A stretch of 64,000 nucleotides of DNA, taken from Marisediminitalea oceani. GTDB taxonomy: Bacteria > Pseudomonadota > Gammaproteobacteria > Enterobacterales > Alteromonadaceae. Every line of letters begins with the position of its first letter. The stretch's first letter is position 1. A program made the position numbers and the translations under genes. Positions 8,761 to 17,647 of the stretch are shown here, piece by piece. Location of the stretch: contig NZ_RCUA01000078.1 of assembly GCF_003731635.1 (NCBI RefSeq), positions 64,062 through 128,061 of the forward strand. Direction: 5' to 3'. The notes under the pieces were generated by a model. The model did no database searches and was not told the DNA's origin. It was given only the letters and a program-made list of their open reading frames with translations.

Positions 8761-9461
8761 TTACCTATAATCTGCATAGCGGCGTCGGCCGGGACGGCAT
8801 TCAGGATTATGCCCGCATCGGCCGCTTTCTGGTTGAACAGGACCCCGACTTTGTATTACTTCAGGAAATGGATACCCGCGCTGCTGAGCGCGACGTAAAC
8901 GATGATATCAGTGCAATTTGTGCTGACGGTAAATACATGTTGATACCTGCGCCAACGGTGACTACCCAACATGGCTGGTATGGCAATGCTATTCTCACCC
9001 GCCATCCGGTTTTGCACCGCCAGCAGTTTAATATCAGCGTTCCCCGTCGCGAACCGCGCACCCTGCAACATGTTGTGGTGACGCTGGACAAACAGCCGCT
9101 TAGTCTGCTGAACGCCCATCTGGGACTCAAAAAGAAAGAGCGCGCCTATCAGGCCAGACGATTGCACGAGATCATGCTAACTATTAATGAGCGGAATCAG
9201 ATGCCGGCCTGCCTGGGTGGTGATATGAACGAGTGGTGGCTAAACACCCGGCTATTTAAACGGCTTGATCATACTTACCATCAGCTTCGCACGGGCAGAA
9301 GCTTCCCAAGCCACCTGCCCCTGTTCAAACTGGACCGGTTATGGACCAGTCCTGAGCTCAGAGTAAACCACTGTGACCGGTTAACAGGTAAGAGCTATCG
9401 CCACTACTCTGATCATTTAGCAGTTAAGGTGGATTTTGAGATTAACCCGCCTACTGAATAA
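8748..9461 (+). CDS. Endonuclease/exonuclease/phosphatase (EEP) family protein, YbhP-like
   Basis: The 237-residue protein shows the EEP signatures in order: TYNLHSGVGRDG at the N-terminus, LLQEMD (metal-binding Glu), GNAILTRHP, NAHLGL, GGDMNEW (catalytic Asp-x-Asn) and YSDHLAV with the catalytic Asp-His. The start ATG lies inside the end of the phospholipase D gene (13-base overlap), so the two are surely co-transcribed and probably translationally coupled. In enterobacteria the family member YbhP sits next to clsB. A phosphodiesterase or phosphatase acting on a phospholipid-derived or nucleotide substrate is possible; the substrate is unknown. No signal peptide is present. Confidence 0.88.
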   Translation: MYRLITYNLHSGVGRDGIQDYARIGRFLVEQDPDFVLLQEMDTRAAERDVNDDISAICADGKYMLIPAPTVTTQHGWYGNAILTRHPVLHRQQFNISVPRREPRTLQHVVVTLDKQPLSLLNAHLGLKKKERAYQARRLHEIMLTINERNQMPACLGGDMNEWWLNTRLFKRLDHTYHQLRTGRSFPSHLPLFKLDRLWTSPELRVNHCDRLTGKSYRHYSDHLAVKVDFEINPPTE

Positions 9462-9470
9462 AGTAGGCGG
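9447..9470. terminator. Hairpin across the convergent gene ends
   Basis: CCGCCTAC (9447-9454) and GTAGGCGG (9463-9470) are perfect inverted repeats with an eight-base loop. They span both stop codons of the converging EEP and DUF4019 genes. There is no U-tract, so this is either a weak bidirectional terminator or an RNA end-stabilising hairpin. Confidence 0.5.
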
Positions 9471-9861
9471 TGACTTTCAACTGTCCTTGCTCTTCTGTCA
9501 GGACCAGGATCTCGCTAAGTGAACTGGCTTTCTCAAACTCACTGGCAAACTTTAGTACCCAGTATTCCCCGTCGGGCAAACCGCTGAACTTCTGGCGTTT
9601 GCCGTAACCAGTGAGATTACGGTTGGTTAAATCTCCCAGTTTGCTGCGGGTTCCTTTTAGTACCTGATCCCACTGCGAGGCGTCAATACGTTGTTTAAAA
9701 CCCTGACTGGCATATTGCCAGGTCTGGTAGTAGCGACCGTTATCCAGTAATTCCAGCCAGGTATAGGCGGGCGCCAGATCCATCTGGGGCTCATTAGCAT
9801 AAGACGGCCAAAACGCCATCAAACACCAGCTAACTAATAGTAAACGTGCGAACCTGCGCAT
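9451..9861 (-). CDS. DUF4019-like exported protein
   Basis: A small exported protein of about 136 residues with a signal peptide (RRFARLLLVSWCLMAFWPSYA, cleavage likely after YANE). The C-terminal pattern of YWVLKFASEFEKA, a short gap, then EILVLTEEQGQLKVTAYFI fits the DUF4019 family, whose function is unknown. Two in-frame ATGs are available (9867 and 9861). I prefer 9861 because GGGGA sits seven bases before it, whereas the site would abut the first ATG. The gene starts directly behind the pullulanase terminator, so it is either expressed by read-through or from a promoter inside the pullulanase 3' end. Its stop overlaps the converging EEP gene by 11 bases. Confidence 0.75.
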   Translation of the reverse strand: MRRFARLLLVSWCLMAFWPSYANEPQMDLAPAYTWLELLDNGRYYQTWQYASQGFKQRIDASQWDQVLKGTRSKLGDLTNRNLTGYGKRQKFSGLPDGEYWVLKFASEFEKASSLSEILVLTEEQGQLKVTAYFIQ

Positions 9862-9873
9862 TATCATTTCCCC

Positions 9874-9904
9874 AAAAAAAAGCGCGCCGGAAACCTGGCG
9901 CGCT
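9874..9904 (-). terminator. Rho-independent terminator of the receptor-pullulanase operon
   Basis: The stem AGCGCGCC (9881-9888) / GGCGCGCT (9897-9904) has an eight-base loop. Read on the minus strand, it is followed by eight U residues (9881-9874). It lies 22 bases after the pullulanase stop. Confidence 0.88.
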
Positions 9905-9926
9905 CTTACGGTACAACAAGTCAGGG

Positions 9927-10925
9927 TTATTTCGCAATAACCGTCAGGATGGGTTGGGAAGCATCCGGACCGGTTACCCTGAACTCGTAGGTTCCGGCTG
10001 CCAGTTCAATCATCAGATTATTATTACTGGAGCCCAGAACCTTACCAACACCCTCTTCAACGGTATTGGTCAGGGCATCGTCCGGATTACCCAGATTCAC
10101 AGTCGCCCAGTCTTCTGAGGCCACCTTAAATTCGGTAGCACCACCGCCCAGAGTTATATCAACGGCATAAACACCAGCGCCCTGATAGATAAGCTCATCA
10201 TCGGTGCCCCAGCCATTCATGCCACCGCGCAGATAAACCGGGGTATTACCAAAGAATTGCTCATTGAAGACTTTGAGTACAGGTTCGGCCTTATCGGTAG
10301 CATCAAGCACAAACACATAGTCACCGTCTTCTTCAATGGTCAGTACCAGGTTGTCATTGGTCGCCGCCAGGTATGCCGGCTCACCTAGCACTACCTGTTT
10401 ATCGTCATCAGCTCCTGAGATTGCCCCGAGATTTACGGTTGCCCAGTCTTCAGATGCAACCTTAAACTCATAGCTGCCAGCAGCCAGTGACATGGCCACC
10501 TGATACTGACGACCACCCTGATACAGCAGTGGTGTATCTGTTCCCCAGCCGTTAAAGCCGCCGCGCAGGTAAACCTCGGTTCCCGCATAAGGCTCCTCGT
10601 TTTCTATCGTTAATACCGGTGCCTGCGGATCGCTGGCATCTACGGTAAACAGATAGGTAGCATCGATTGCGGGGGTAAAGAACAGATTGTTGTTCGTAGT
10701 GCCCAGCGCTACGGGTTCGCTCTCGGTAACGGTTGCTTCAGACGCATTGGCTGCACCAAAGTTAACCGTTGCCCAATCTTCGGAGGCAAACTTAAACTCA
10801 TACTGATTACCCGCAGTTAACTGGGCTGTTGCGGTGTAGATACCGTTACCCTGATAACTGAAATCACCGTCTGTGCCCCAACCATTCATGCTACCGCGCA
10901 GATAAACCGGCGTATCACCGTAAGG
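9927..10925 (-). repeat. Three tandem approximately 110-residue modules at the pullulanase C-terminus
   Basis: The modules begin near residues 1124, 1236 and 1350. Each opens with VYLRG-(S/G)-(M/F)-NGWGTD, continues with a YQG turn and closes the first half with EFK-(F/V)-ASEDWATVN-(F/L)-G. The conserved Trp residues (NGW, EDW) resemble starch-binding beta-sandwich modules of the CBM48/AMPK-like kind. They probably raise affinity for insoluble or surface-held glucan. Boundaries are approximate. Confidence 0.8.
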
Positions 10926-13900
10926 CACAACATCAGGAGCTCCCGCGGTGGCGTAACTCGCCAGACCATAACCCTGGGCCCCTGCCTGAGGCTTAACAAA
11001 TACCGCGATGGTTAGCGCTGGCACGGTAAAGCTGCCATTGCCCGCTTGATCTTCGGTGAAATAAGCGCCGCGTACGGTGCTGTCGTAAGAGCTTTGCTGA
11101 ACCGGGTGTAGCATAAAACCACTAGCGGTATTGACGCTCAGGGTCTTTTCCTCATAACCGGTATTTACCATTACCATCACGGCATCGTAATTAACATCGA
11201 TATCAGTAAGCAGGGTTTCTGCCTCACTGTTATAGCCGTCGTCAATGCTCATGGCGATCAGGCCAACCTGCTGGCGGTTACCCAGATTATGGAAACCTAC
11301 TCGCTGCATGATTTCCTCAGCGGTAGTGAGTCGGAATAACGGACTGGTCTGGCGAATGGTTAGAAATTCCTTAAACACTTCTGCCGCCAGTTCAATTTCC
11401 GTCATGCTGGCAGCCCGTTCAGGCGATGACACAAACTGGCCCATTTCTGACCAGCTGGCCTCGTTTTTCTCAGCCAGCGGTAAACCCACATTCCAGTTGT
11501 TGGTTTGCATGGTGAAATCTACGTAGTTAAACCAGTCACCGGAGTCGTAGCTGTCGCGATCCATGGATTTAGAGCGCAACATATCACCGCCCATCTGTAA
11601 AAATGGAATACCCTGGGATAACAAAGTAATTCCCATACCGGCATTTTGCGCCCGCACTCGTTCGTGGAGGGTCAGCGACTCTGGTAACACGTAGTTAAGC
11701 TGATCCCACAGGGTTTCATTATCGTGCTTGGACACATAATTGATAATGTCGGCAGGATCCTTAGCATAACCACCAAGTGCTGAGGCCGTGGTAGCGCGTC
11801 CACCCGAGGTGTTTAATACAAAGTCAGCCAGCGTTCCGGCCATGCCCATTTTGACCCTATCCTGTTCATACAGTGCAGAATCACTGTCGGGGTTAAAAAT
11901 ATGACCATAGCGGATCGCATCACGCAGTCTGTCGTTATAGGTACCAATTTCGGTACCGGCCATATTCAGCTGGTTAGCCTGCTCGTAACCACGGTCTATC
12001 TTGTTCCAGCCTTCACCGTAAAAGTAATTGTCCGGATCGATAGCCTGAATAGCTTCACGTAAGCGCACCATGCTGTCTTTGGTAGACTGACTCATTATGT
12101 CAAAGCGGAAAGCGTCAAACTTGTATTCACTGGCCCACATCGATAATGAGTCCAGCATCAGCTTTTCCATCATCACATTACGCGGCTCGGTGTCCTCGCA
12201 ACAGGTTTCCCGCACAATAGCACCGCTATCCGTCTCATAACGATGGTAGTAGCCGGGCACCACTTTATCGAGTACCGATTTAGTAAAGATACCTGATGCA
12301 TTGGTGTGGTTATAGACCACATCAAGGGCAACGCGAAGGCCAATCTCGTGCAGTGCCTGTACCATGGCGCGCATTTCGATGATCCGCTCAACTCCTTCAG
12401 CACTGGACGCATAACTGCCTTCCGGCGCATTGAAATGATGCGGGTCATACCCCCAGTTAAAGCTGTCGACACTGCGTAAATCCTGGGTCAGCGCCTGGGC
12501 ACTGCCTGCCTGGGATAGCGGGTCGTAGCTGTTGTAAACATCCAGTAAAATGCTGCCCGGATCTTCTTCGTTACACACCTGAGCATCCGGTTTTTTCACA
12601 CAAAGCTGACCTACGGTATCGTAGATGTCCACGGTATTGGCCGGGTCTTCGTCTATGGTGGCAATGTCATTGCTGGGCAGAATGTGAAAATGGGTTAATC
12701 CCGCATCGGCCAGGGTCTGTAAATGATTGACCGGATCGCTGCCGGTTTCGGTAAAGGCCAGGTATTTACCACGATTGGCTTCACTGGTAGACATATCGCG
12801 AATACTGAAGTCGCGCACGTGCCCTTCGTAAATCACCGCATCTTCCGGATTCGCAATCTCCGGGATCCACTGGGTATCCCAACCGTCTGGTTTCAGCAAT
12901 TCATCACTTAAATTCACAAAGCGTGAGAAGCGCCCGTTGGTCGACAACGACACCGAGTACGGGTCGGTTACTTCGAGCGTAGTAATTTCCTCCAGCGATG
13001 GATAATAAACGGTGACTTCATAACGATAGAGCTTTCTGTCGAGACTGGTATCACCGGCATAGGACCAGACGCCAGACGTGTCATCGAAGGCCATTGGGTA
13101 ACGGTTAGCCAGAGTCTTATCATCATTGAATACCAGCAAGTTTACTTCCGTTGCCGTAGGAGCCCAGACTGCTGCTGTAATGCCTTCATCGCTATAGACC
13201 CCACCGAGCATGGCTTCATCGGCATCATTTTCACCGCGGGTGTATAACTGGTCGAGTACGTTGGCATGTTGTAAGCGTGTGGCTGCCAGCAAAGTACCAT
13301 CGCTTGCATAACCGCCCACAACCACCTGGGTTTTCAGCACTGCTTTGGCCTCATCGCTACTCCATTGGCCTTCGAATGCCGGCAATGAAGCCAGATGTGG
13401 GGCAATAGCAACCTGCTCTTCGGTAAGGCTGGTCGCGCTGAGCTCGACGGCGGTACCGTTGAGACCATTTTCCACCGAGGTGGCCAAATCGGCCGCGGCA
13501 GAATAATGCAGTTTAACCGTTTCAACACCGTCCGGTACGTCCCATAACACAACCTGGGTATCCAGCCAGTGCGCCGCTGCACCTTCAATTTTTACCGGTT
13601 GCGGACCAAGTGATAATAAAGGAAATTCAAAAACGGTGGGCACGCCGGAGAGCGTAAAGTTCATCCGTGTGAAGGTTTCATCGTCCTGATCCAGTGGAGC
13701 CTGGAAATCGGCTCCGCCCATTTCTTTGCCTGCATCGTCAGTCCCTTTGTGAATAATAAAGTTATGACAGGCGCCCGGTGTGCCGGCTAAACCGGGTTTA
13801 AGCTCCAGGATCCAGTACGCCCCGAAGTTAGGATCGATACCAGAAATCGCCCGGCCATTAGCCCAGTCGGTATCGCCATCGGCGTAAGCGTCACAGGCAT

Positions 13901-14294
13901 CGTTATTCCAGGTATGCAGTTTCCAGCCGTCATAGGCACTGTCGCCAGGATCATTTGTGGCCCCTACTCCAGCACGGTTGTAGTACAACACGGCCTGATT
14001 AGCAGTTGGGAAATACACCGGATCGTCCAGCGTTGGATCAGCACCAACCACGCAGGCACTGTTGTCTTCATTAGGTACCGTGGGTGGATCGCAAGCAATG
14101 GGCGGTTTTTCTACACACATCATGCCAGCTTCATCGGGCACCAGAGGCGCATCACACACCAACAAGTCATTGGAACCAGAGTCTGTGCCAGAACTGCCGC
14201 ACCCGGTAAGGGTGAGCACCACTAACACCATTAGGCCAGCCAGTATTTTATACAGCATGCCGGTGGATGCTGTGGGTTGAGTAAAAGTATTCAT
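9927..14294 (-). CDS. Modular pullulanase lipoprotein (GH13) with three C-terminal repeat modules
   Basis: This 1455-residue enzyme should debranch alpha-1,6 links in pullulan, amylopectin or limit dextrins. The lipobox LTGC puts the lipid anchor on Cys32. A Cys-rich linker (to about residue 85) is followed by a CBM41/PUD-like module (YFPTANQAVLYYNRAG onward), a second N-terminal domain, and a CBM48-like region (GVYSDEGITAAVWAPTATEVNLLVF). The GH13 barrel carries the pullulanase hallmark FNWGYDP, region I DVVYNHT, the nucleophile in FRFDIMSQ, the acid/base in YFYGEGW and region IV SKHDNETLWD. From about residue 1124 three tandem modules of about 110 residues follow. Its ATG overlaps the receptor stop as ATGA, so translation is coupled. 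A terminator follows. Specificity for pullulan itself is inferred. Confidence 0.92.
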   Translation of the reverse strand: MNTFTQPTASTGMLYKILAGLMVLVVLTLTGCGSSGTDSGSNDLLVCDAPLVPDEAGMMCVEKPPIACDPPTVPNEDNSACVVGADPTLDDPVYFPTANQAVLYYNRAGVGATNDPGDSAYDGWKLHTWNNDACDAYADGDTDWANGRAISGIDPNFGAYWILELKPGLAGTPGACHNFIIHKGTDDAGKEMGGADFQAPLDQDDETFTRMNFTLSGVPTVFEFPLLSLGPQPVKIEGAAAHWLDTQVVLWDVPDGVETVKLHYSAAADLATSVENGLNGTAVELSATSLTEEQVAIAPHLASLPAFEGQWSSDEAKAVLKTQVVVGGYASDGTLLAATRLQHANVLDQLYTRGENDADEAMLGGVYSDEGITAAVWAPTATEVNLLVFNDDKTLANRYPMAFDDTSGVWSYAGDTSLDRKLYRYEVTVYYPSLEEITTLEVTDPYSVSLSTNGRFSRFVNLSDELLKPDGWDTQWIPEIANPEDAVIYEGHVRDFSIRDMSTSEANRGKYLAFTETGSDPVNHLQTLADAGLTHFHILPSNDIATIDEDPANTVDIYDTVGQLCVKKPDAQVCNEEDPGSILLDVYNSYDPLSQAGSAQALTQDLRSVDSFNWGYDPHHFNAPEGSYASSAEGVERIIEMRAMVQALHEIGLRVALDVVYNHTNASGIFTKSVLDKVVPGYYHRYETDSGAIVRETCCEDTEPRNVMMEKLMLDSLSMWASEYKFDAFRFDIMSQSTKDSMVRLREAIQAIDPDNYFYGEGWNKIDRGYEQANQLNMAGTEIGTYNDRLRDAIRYGHIFNPDSDSALYEQDRVKMGMAGTLADFVLNTSGGRATTASALGGYAKDPADIINYVSKHDNETLWDQLNYVLPESLTLHERVRAQNAGMGITLLSQGIPFLQMGGDMLRSKSMDRDSYDSGDWFNYVDFTMQTNNWNVGLPLAEKNEASWSEMGQFVSSPERAASMTEIELAAEVFKEFLTIRQTSPLFRLTTAEEIMQRVGFHNLGNRQQVGLIAMSIDDGYNSEAETLLTDIDVNYDAVMVMVNTGYEEKTLSVNTASGFMLHPVQQSSYDSTVRGAYFTEDQAGNGSFTVPALTIAVFVKPQAGAQGYGLASYATAGAPDVVPYGDTPVYLRGSMNGWGTDGDFSYQGNGIYTATAQLTAGNQYEFKFASEDWATVNFGAANASEATVTESEPVALGTTNNNLFFTPAIDATYLFTVDASDPQAPVLTIENEEPYAGTEVYLRGGFNGWGTDTPLLYQGGRQYQVAMSLAAGSYEFKVASEDWATVNLGAISGADDDKQVVLGEPAYLAATNDNLVLTIEEDGDYVFVLDATDKAEPVLKVFNEQFFGNTPVYLRGGMNGWGTDDELIYQGAGVYAVDITLGGGATEFKVASEDWATVNLGNPDDALTNTVEEGVGKVLGSSNNNLMIELAAGTYEFRVTGPDASQPILTVIAK

Positions 14295-17200
14295 AGCGAG
14301 TAAGTCATCCCCAGGAAGTATTGGGTTCCGAAGAACTGAATGGTTCCTGTTTGTTCAGGCGAGGTGAAATAGCTTTTGGTGGGTTCATCGGTCAGGTTAT
14401 TTATCTGGAACAACACACTTATGTTGTCGTTGATTTCATATGATGCCTGATAGTCCACCACTAACTCGGAATCAAAATTGACGGTCTGATCGTTGACCGC
14501 GACCTGCTTGGAAACAAACGCGTCGCGGTAGCGGCCAGACACCCGGGTTTCAAACCCTTCGTATTCCCAGAACAAGGTCATAGTGGCAACGTTTTCTGAC
14601 AAGCCCGGTAGCTGGCTGGCATACACGCCATTGCCGACGGTGCGCTGTATCTCACTTTCGGTATACGAATAGCTGGCATTAACGCCCAGTCCCGACCACA
14701 TACCCGGTAAGTCACTGTATATCTGGGTATAAGCCAGCTCTATACCGCGAATGTAACCGCCGCGGGCATTATTAATAGCGGTTTCATAGCGACCATCAGT
14801 GGTAGGCACCGTAACGGTAACCGGCGCTCCGGTATTATCTACAACCGGCTCAGGCGCCTGGCCCGGATAATCGGCTTCGTAAAACACCGGTACAGTAACT
14901 GAATCCGGCACTACAAAGCCGTTGCCTTCAAAGTCATAGGGTTCGATGGCGATGTTTTCGATAAACGACTCAATGTTCTTATAAAACCCTGCAACGACAA
15001 TCGCGCCGTCACTGTCATCAAAGTAGTGCTCATAGGAAATGTCATACTGAGTAGCGTAAAACGGATCCAGATAAGGGCTGTTATTCGATGACCCCGAAAT
15101 CCGCGCCTGCTGATTGGATAAGGTAATCTCACCGGAGTCGCGGTTCTGGGTAGCACTGATTAGCTCAACATTGGTGGACGCATTGGCTGCAAAACGATTG
15201 ATCGGAGCCCGACCCATAACCCGCGCAGCAGCAACACGAAGTTGCGAGTTATCCGTAATCTGGAAATTTAAGTTAATCGACGGCAGGACATCGGTGTACT
15301 CGTAGGTGAGTATGGCCGGGCGATAGAAATTATTGATATAGCCAAGCTCATCGACAATATTTTGTGCGCCAGCAGTGGGATCGCTGACCTCTACATCCTG
15401 ACCGGTATCCGGGTCCTCCACAAACATGGTTGCTCTTTGCAGTGTGGTAGAGCTCTGTTTTGATTTTACATAGCGAACGCCGATATTACCGGTAATCGGT
15501 AACCCGCCGATTTCAGTATCGATATTGGCCATCAGGTAAGCAGCTGAGACGGTTTCAAACACGTCTCCACTTTCCAGGACCGACCATGCGGTAGACACAG
15601 TGGCATCGTCAGGGCCATTAATTACACCCGGGTCTCCTGCTCCCCAGGTTTGCGCTGGTTGCGGTATCCCGGAAGGGAACCAGGCTTGAAGCGCTTTGCC
15701 CAAATCAATGGAAAGGTAATTGGGAAAGTAAGCAAAGTCGCCCTGCCAGTTCACCATTTCGGCTAAATCATCGGTCAGACGCAGCGGCGGCTGGCTCGAG
15801 GAAAATGCCTGGTCGTTACCATATTCAAACACCGAGCGATCGTTACTGTAGGTGCGATCTGAGTAGCGGCCACCAAATTCGATTGATGATATGAAGTCGG
15901 TATCAATAAAATACTGGAAATCAGCCCGGTAGGCATCCAGTTCATCACTGTTAACATAGGGATAAATGCCATACTTACTGACCATAACCCGGTCCAGATC
16001 GGTAAAGGCATCGGCCTGATTGAACTGTAAGTCTGGTAAGTCCATACCATTGAGCAGATACGAGATCTGTATATTTTCATCAAAACGCGGACTGGCGGCG
16101 GTGGCATCATCGCCAACCAGTGACCACAACAAGCCATTGCGGAAATTACTGTTAGCTTTTGATAATGCAATATCAAACTGTGCGGCGAAATTATCGGTGA
16201 TCTGCCAGTCAGCATTGATACCGTAGCTTTCTACTTTATCGAAATCCTGATTATCGTCATTAACCAGTTCGATACGGGTTTCACTGCTATCGGAACGCAC
16301 AAAAGTGCCGCCAACAACACTGTTATTCACCACCACCGGATTGTAAATTTCGGTATTAACACCACCGAGTTTTACCCGGAAACCGCGGGCAAAGGCTTCT
16401 GAATCAAATTTGGATACGAAGGCATCAGCTTTTAAGGTGAAGTTATCCAGTGGTGCCCATTCGATCGCCGCGACATAGCCGTTTCGGGTTTCCTCACCAC
16501 CCTTGTGCTGCATTTCAAAGCCTTCGGAAATGAGTTCACATTCCAGGCATTGATCTTCCCGGGGCACATCTGAATTCGGGTTATAATTCTCCTCATCACC
16601 GGCCAGGCCATCGACATCAACTTCGGCATTGTAAGCAAAGCCGATAAACTGCGTAGAAACACTGGGTTGATATAACCTGGCGTAACCAAGGGAAACACCC
16701 AGAGTGTCATCTAAGAACTTGCCCTGATAGGAAAAGCTCAGGCGATGGCCAAACTCTTCTGCGTCGGCCACTTCGTTGGCCCGGTCGTTAAACATACCGC
16801 GCACGTTGGCATTAAAAGTATGTTTGTCATCCTTAGCTAATGCACTTGCGGTTTGTAACTCAACCGTACCAGCCACCCCGCCCTCAATCAGCGATGCTTT
16901 GGGGGATTTATAGACGGCTGCTGAATTGATTAATTCAGACGGGTACTGATCAAATTCGATTGAACGACTGCCACTGGTAGATACCTGTTCCCGGCCGTTC
17001 AGTGTCGAGAAGACAAAGTCTCCGGATAAGCCCCGAATATTGATTTCCGCAGCCTGACCACCGGTTCGTACCGCGGATATCCCTGGTAAGCGGGTTAGTG
17101 CATCGGCCATACTGACGTCGGGCAAGCCGCCCAGGTCGTCGGCTGAGAGTTGTTCTGAAACGGTATCACCAAAACGCTTTTGGTTGAGTGACTGAATAAG

Positions 17201-17362
17201 ACTGCTGCTAAAACCGCGCACCTCGATGCGCTCTATAGCTTCTTCCTGTTTTCCCTGGTCACTGTTTTGCGCTGAGTCTTGCGCCAAAAGCGGATAACTA
17301 GTGAAAACCAACCCACTGGTTAATAGTGCCAGAGTGATAGCACTGGGTTTGAACGTTTTCAT
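14291..17362 (-). CDS. TonB-dependent outer-membrane receptor, maltodextrin-type (Xanthomonas/Caulobacter class)
   Basis: The 1023-residue protein has a signal peptide (cleavage after PLLAQ) and a TonB-box-like IERIEVRGF segment near residue 44. A plug domain follows, with GGLPDVSMADALTRLPGISAVR, INIRGLSGD and EGGVAGTVELQT, and then a long beta-barrel. This length and plug pattern are typical of the large TonB-dependent receptors of Alteromonadales, Xanthomonadales and Caulobacter that import oligosaccharides. Co-translation with the pullulanase (ATGA overlap) points to pullulan- or starch-derived oligosaccharides. The start ATG is preceded by GGGGAAAAC. A LacI-type palindrome lies 103 bases upstream. 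The substrate is inferred from neighbours. Confidence 0.93.
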   Translation of the reverse strand: MKTFKPSAITLALLTSGLVFTSYPLLAQDSAQNSDQGKQEEAIERIEVRGFSSSLIQSLNQKRFGDTVSEQLSADDLGGLPDVSMADALTRLPGISAVRTGGQAAEINIRGLSGDFVFSTLNGREQVSTSGSRSIEFDQYPSELINSAAVYKSPKASLIEGGVAGTVELQTASALAKDDKHTFNANVRGMFNDRANEVADAEEFGHRLSFSYQGKFLDDTLGVSLGYARLYQPSVSTQFIGFAYNAEVDVDGLAGDEENYNPNSDVPREDQCLECELISEGFEMQHKGGEETRNGYVAAIEWAPLDNFTLKADAFVSKFDSEAFARGFRVKLGGVNTEIYNPVVVNNSVVGGTFVRSDSSETRIELVNDDNQDFDKVESYGINADWQITDNFAAQFDIALSKANSNFRNGLLWSLVGDDATAASPRFDENIQISYLLNGMDLPDLQFNQADAFTDLDRVMVSKYGIYPYVNSDELDAYRADFQYFIDTDFISSIEFGGRYSDRTYSNDRSVFEYGNDQAFSSSQPPLRLTDDLAEMVNWQGDFAYFPNYLSIDLGKALQAWFPSGIPQPAQTWGAGDPGVINGPDDATVSTAWSVLESGDVFETVSAAYLMANIDTEIGGLPITGNIGVRYVKSKQSSTTLQRATMFVEDPDTGQDVEVSDPTAGAQNIVDELGYINNFYRPAILTYEYTDVLPSINLNFQITDNSQLRVAAARVMGRAPINRFAANASTNVELISATQNRDSGEITLSNQQARISGSSNNSPYLDPFYATQYDISYEHYFDDSDGAIVVAGFYKNIESFIENIAIEPYDFEGNGFVVPDSVTVPVFYEADYPGQAPEPVVDNTGAPVTVTVPTTDGRYETAINNARGGYIRGIELAYTQIYSDLPGMWSGLGVNASYSYTESEIQRTVGNGVYASQLPGLSENVATMTLFWEYEGFETRVSGRYRDAFVSKQVAVNDQTVNFDSELVVDYQASYEINDNISVLFQINNLTDEPTKSYFTSPEQTGTIQFFGTQYFLGMTYSL

Positions 17363-17464
17363 GTTTTCCCCATTATTAGTTATGTTGAGAAATGCTGTGC
17401 AACATTTCGCCGGTTTGATTACCGAATTTCATACTAATTGCTAGGTGAAAAACTGAAAATGTCA

Positions 17465-17478
17465 TGCATACGTATTCA
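17465..17478. promoter_or_regulatory. LacI-type operator-like palindrome upstream of the receptor-pullulanase operon
   Basis: TGCATACGTATTCA, identical over 14 bases and in the same orientation as the copy at 2529-2542. It is centred about 110 bases before the receptor start codon. This is consistent with one LacI-family regulator controlling both glucan-utilisation units. Confidence 0.75.
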
Positions 17479-17576
17479 GTTAACTTTTTTTACAAATTTT
17501 TCACAATCGATTTATAGTAATAAAAGAGGAGATCCCTAAGAGCGTCTTAAATTGCCTATCTTTTTGATAAATAATA

Positions 17577-17602
17577 AAAAAGCCCGCATAAAGCGGGCTT
17601 TT
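17577..17602 (-). terminator. Terminator after sucD
   Basis: The stem AGCCCGC (17581-17587) / GCGGGCT (17593-17599) has a five-base loop, A residues on one side and T residues on the other. Read on the minus strand it ends the suc transcript about 45 bases after sucD. The symmetry would also allow termination on the plus strand. Confidence 0.88.
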
Positions 17603-17647
17603 ACCAAACAATACATTGTTAACGCATCAGCGCTTAACCAGAGGTAT

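Noticed and set aside
9927..10925. Repeats considered as a CRISPR array or tandem DNA repeat
   Set aside because: The periodicity is about 330 bases in coding frame and reflects protein modules. No short direct repeats with unique spacers exist here or elsewhere in the window.
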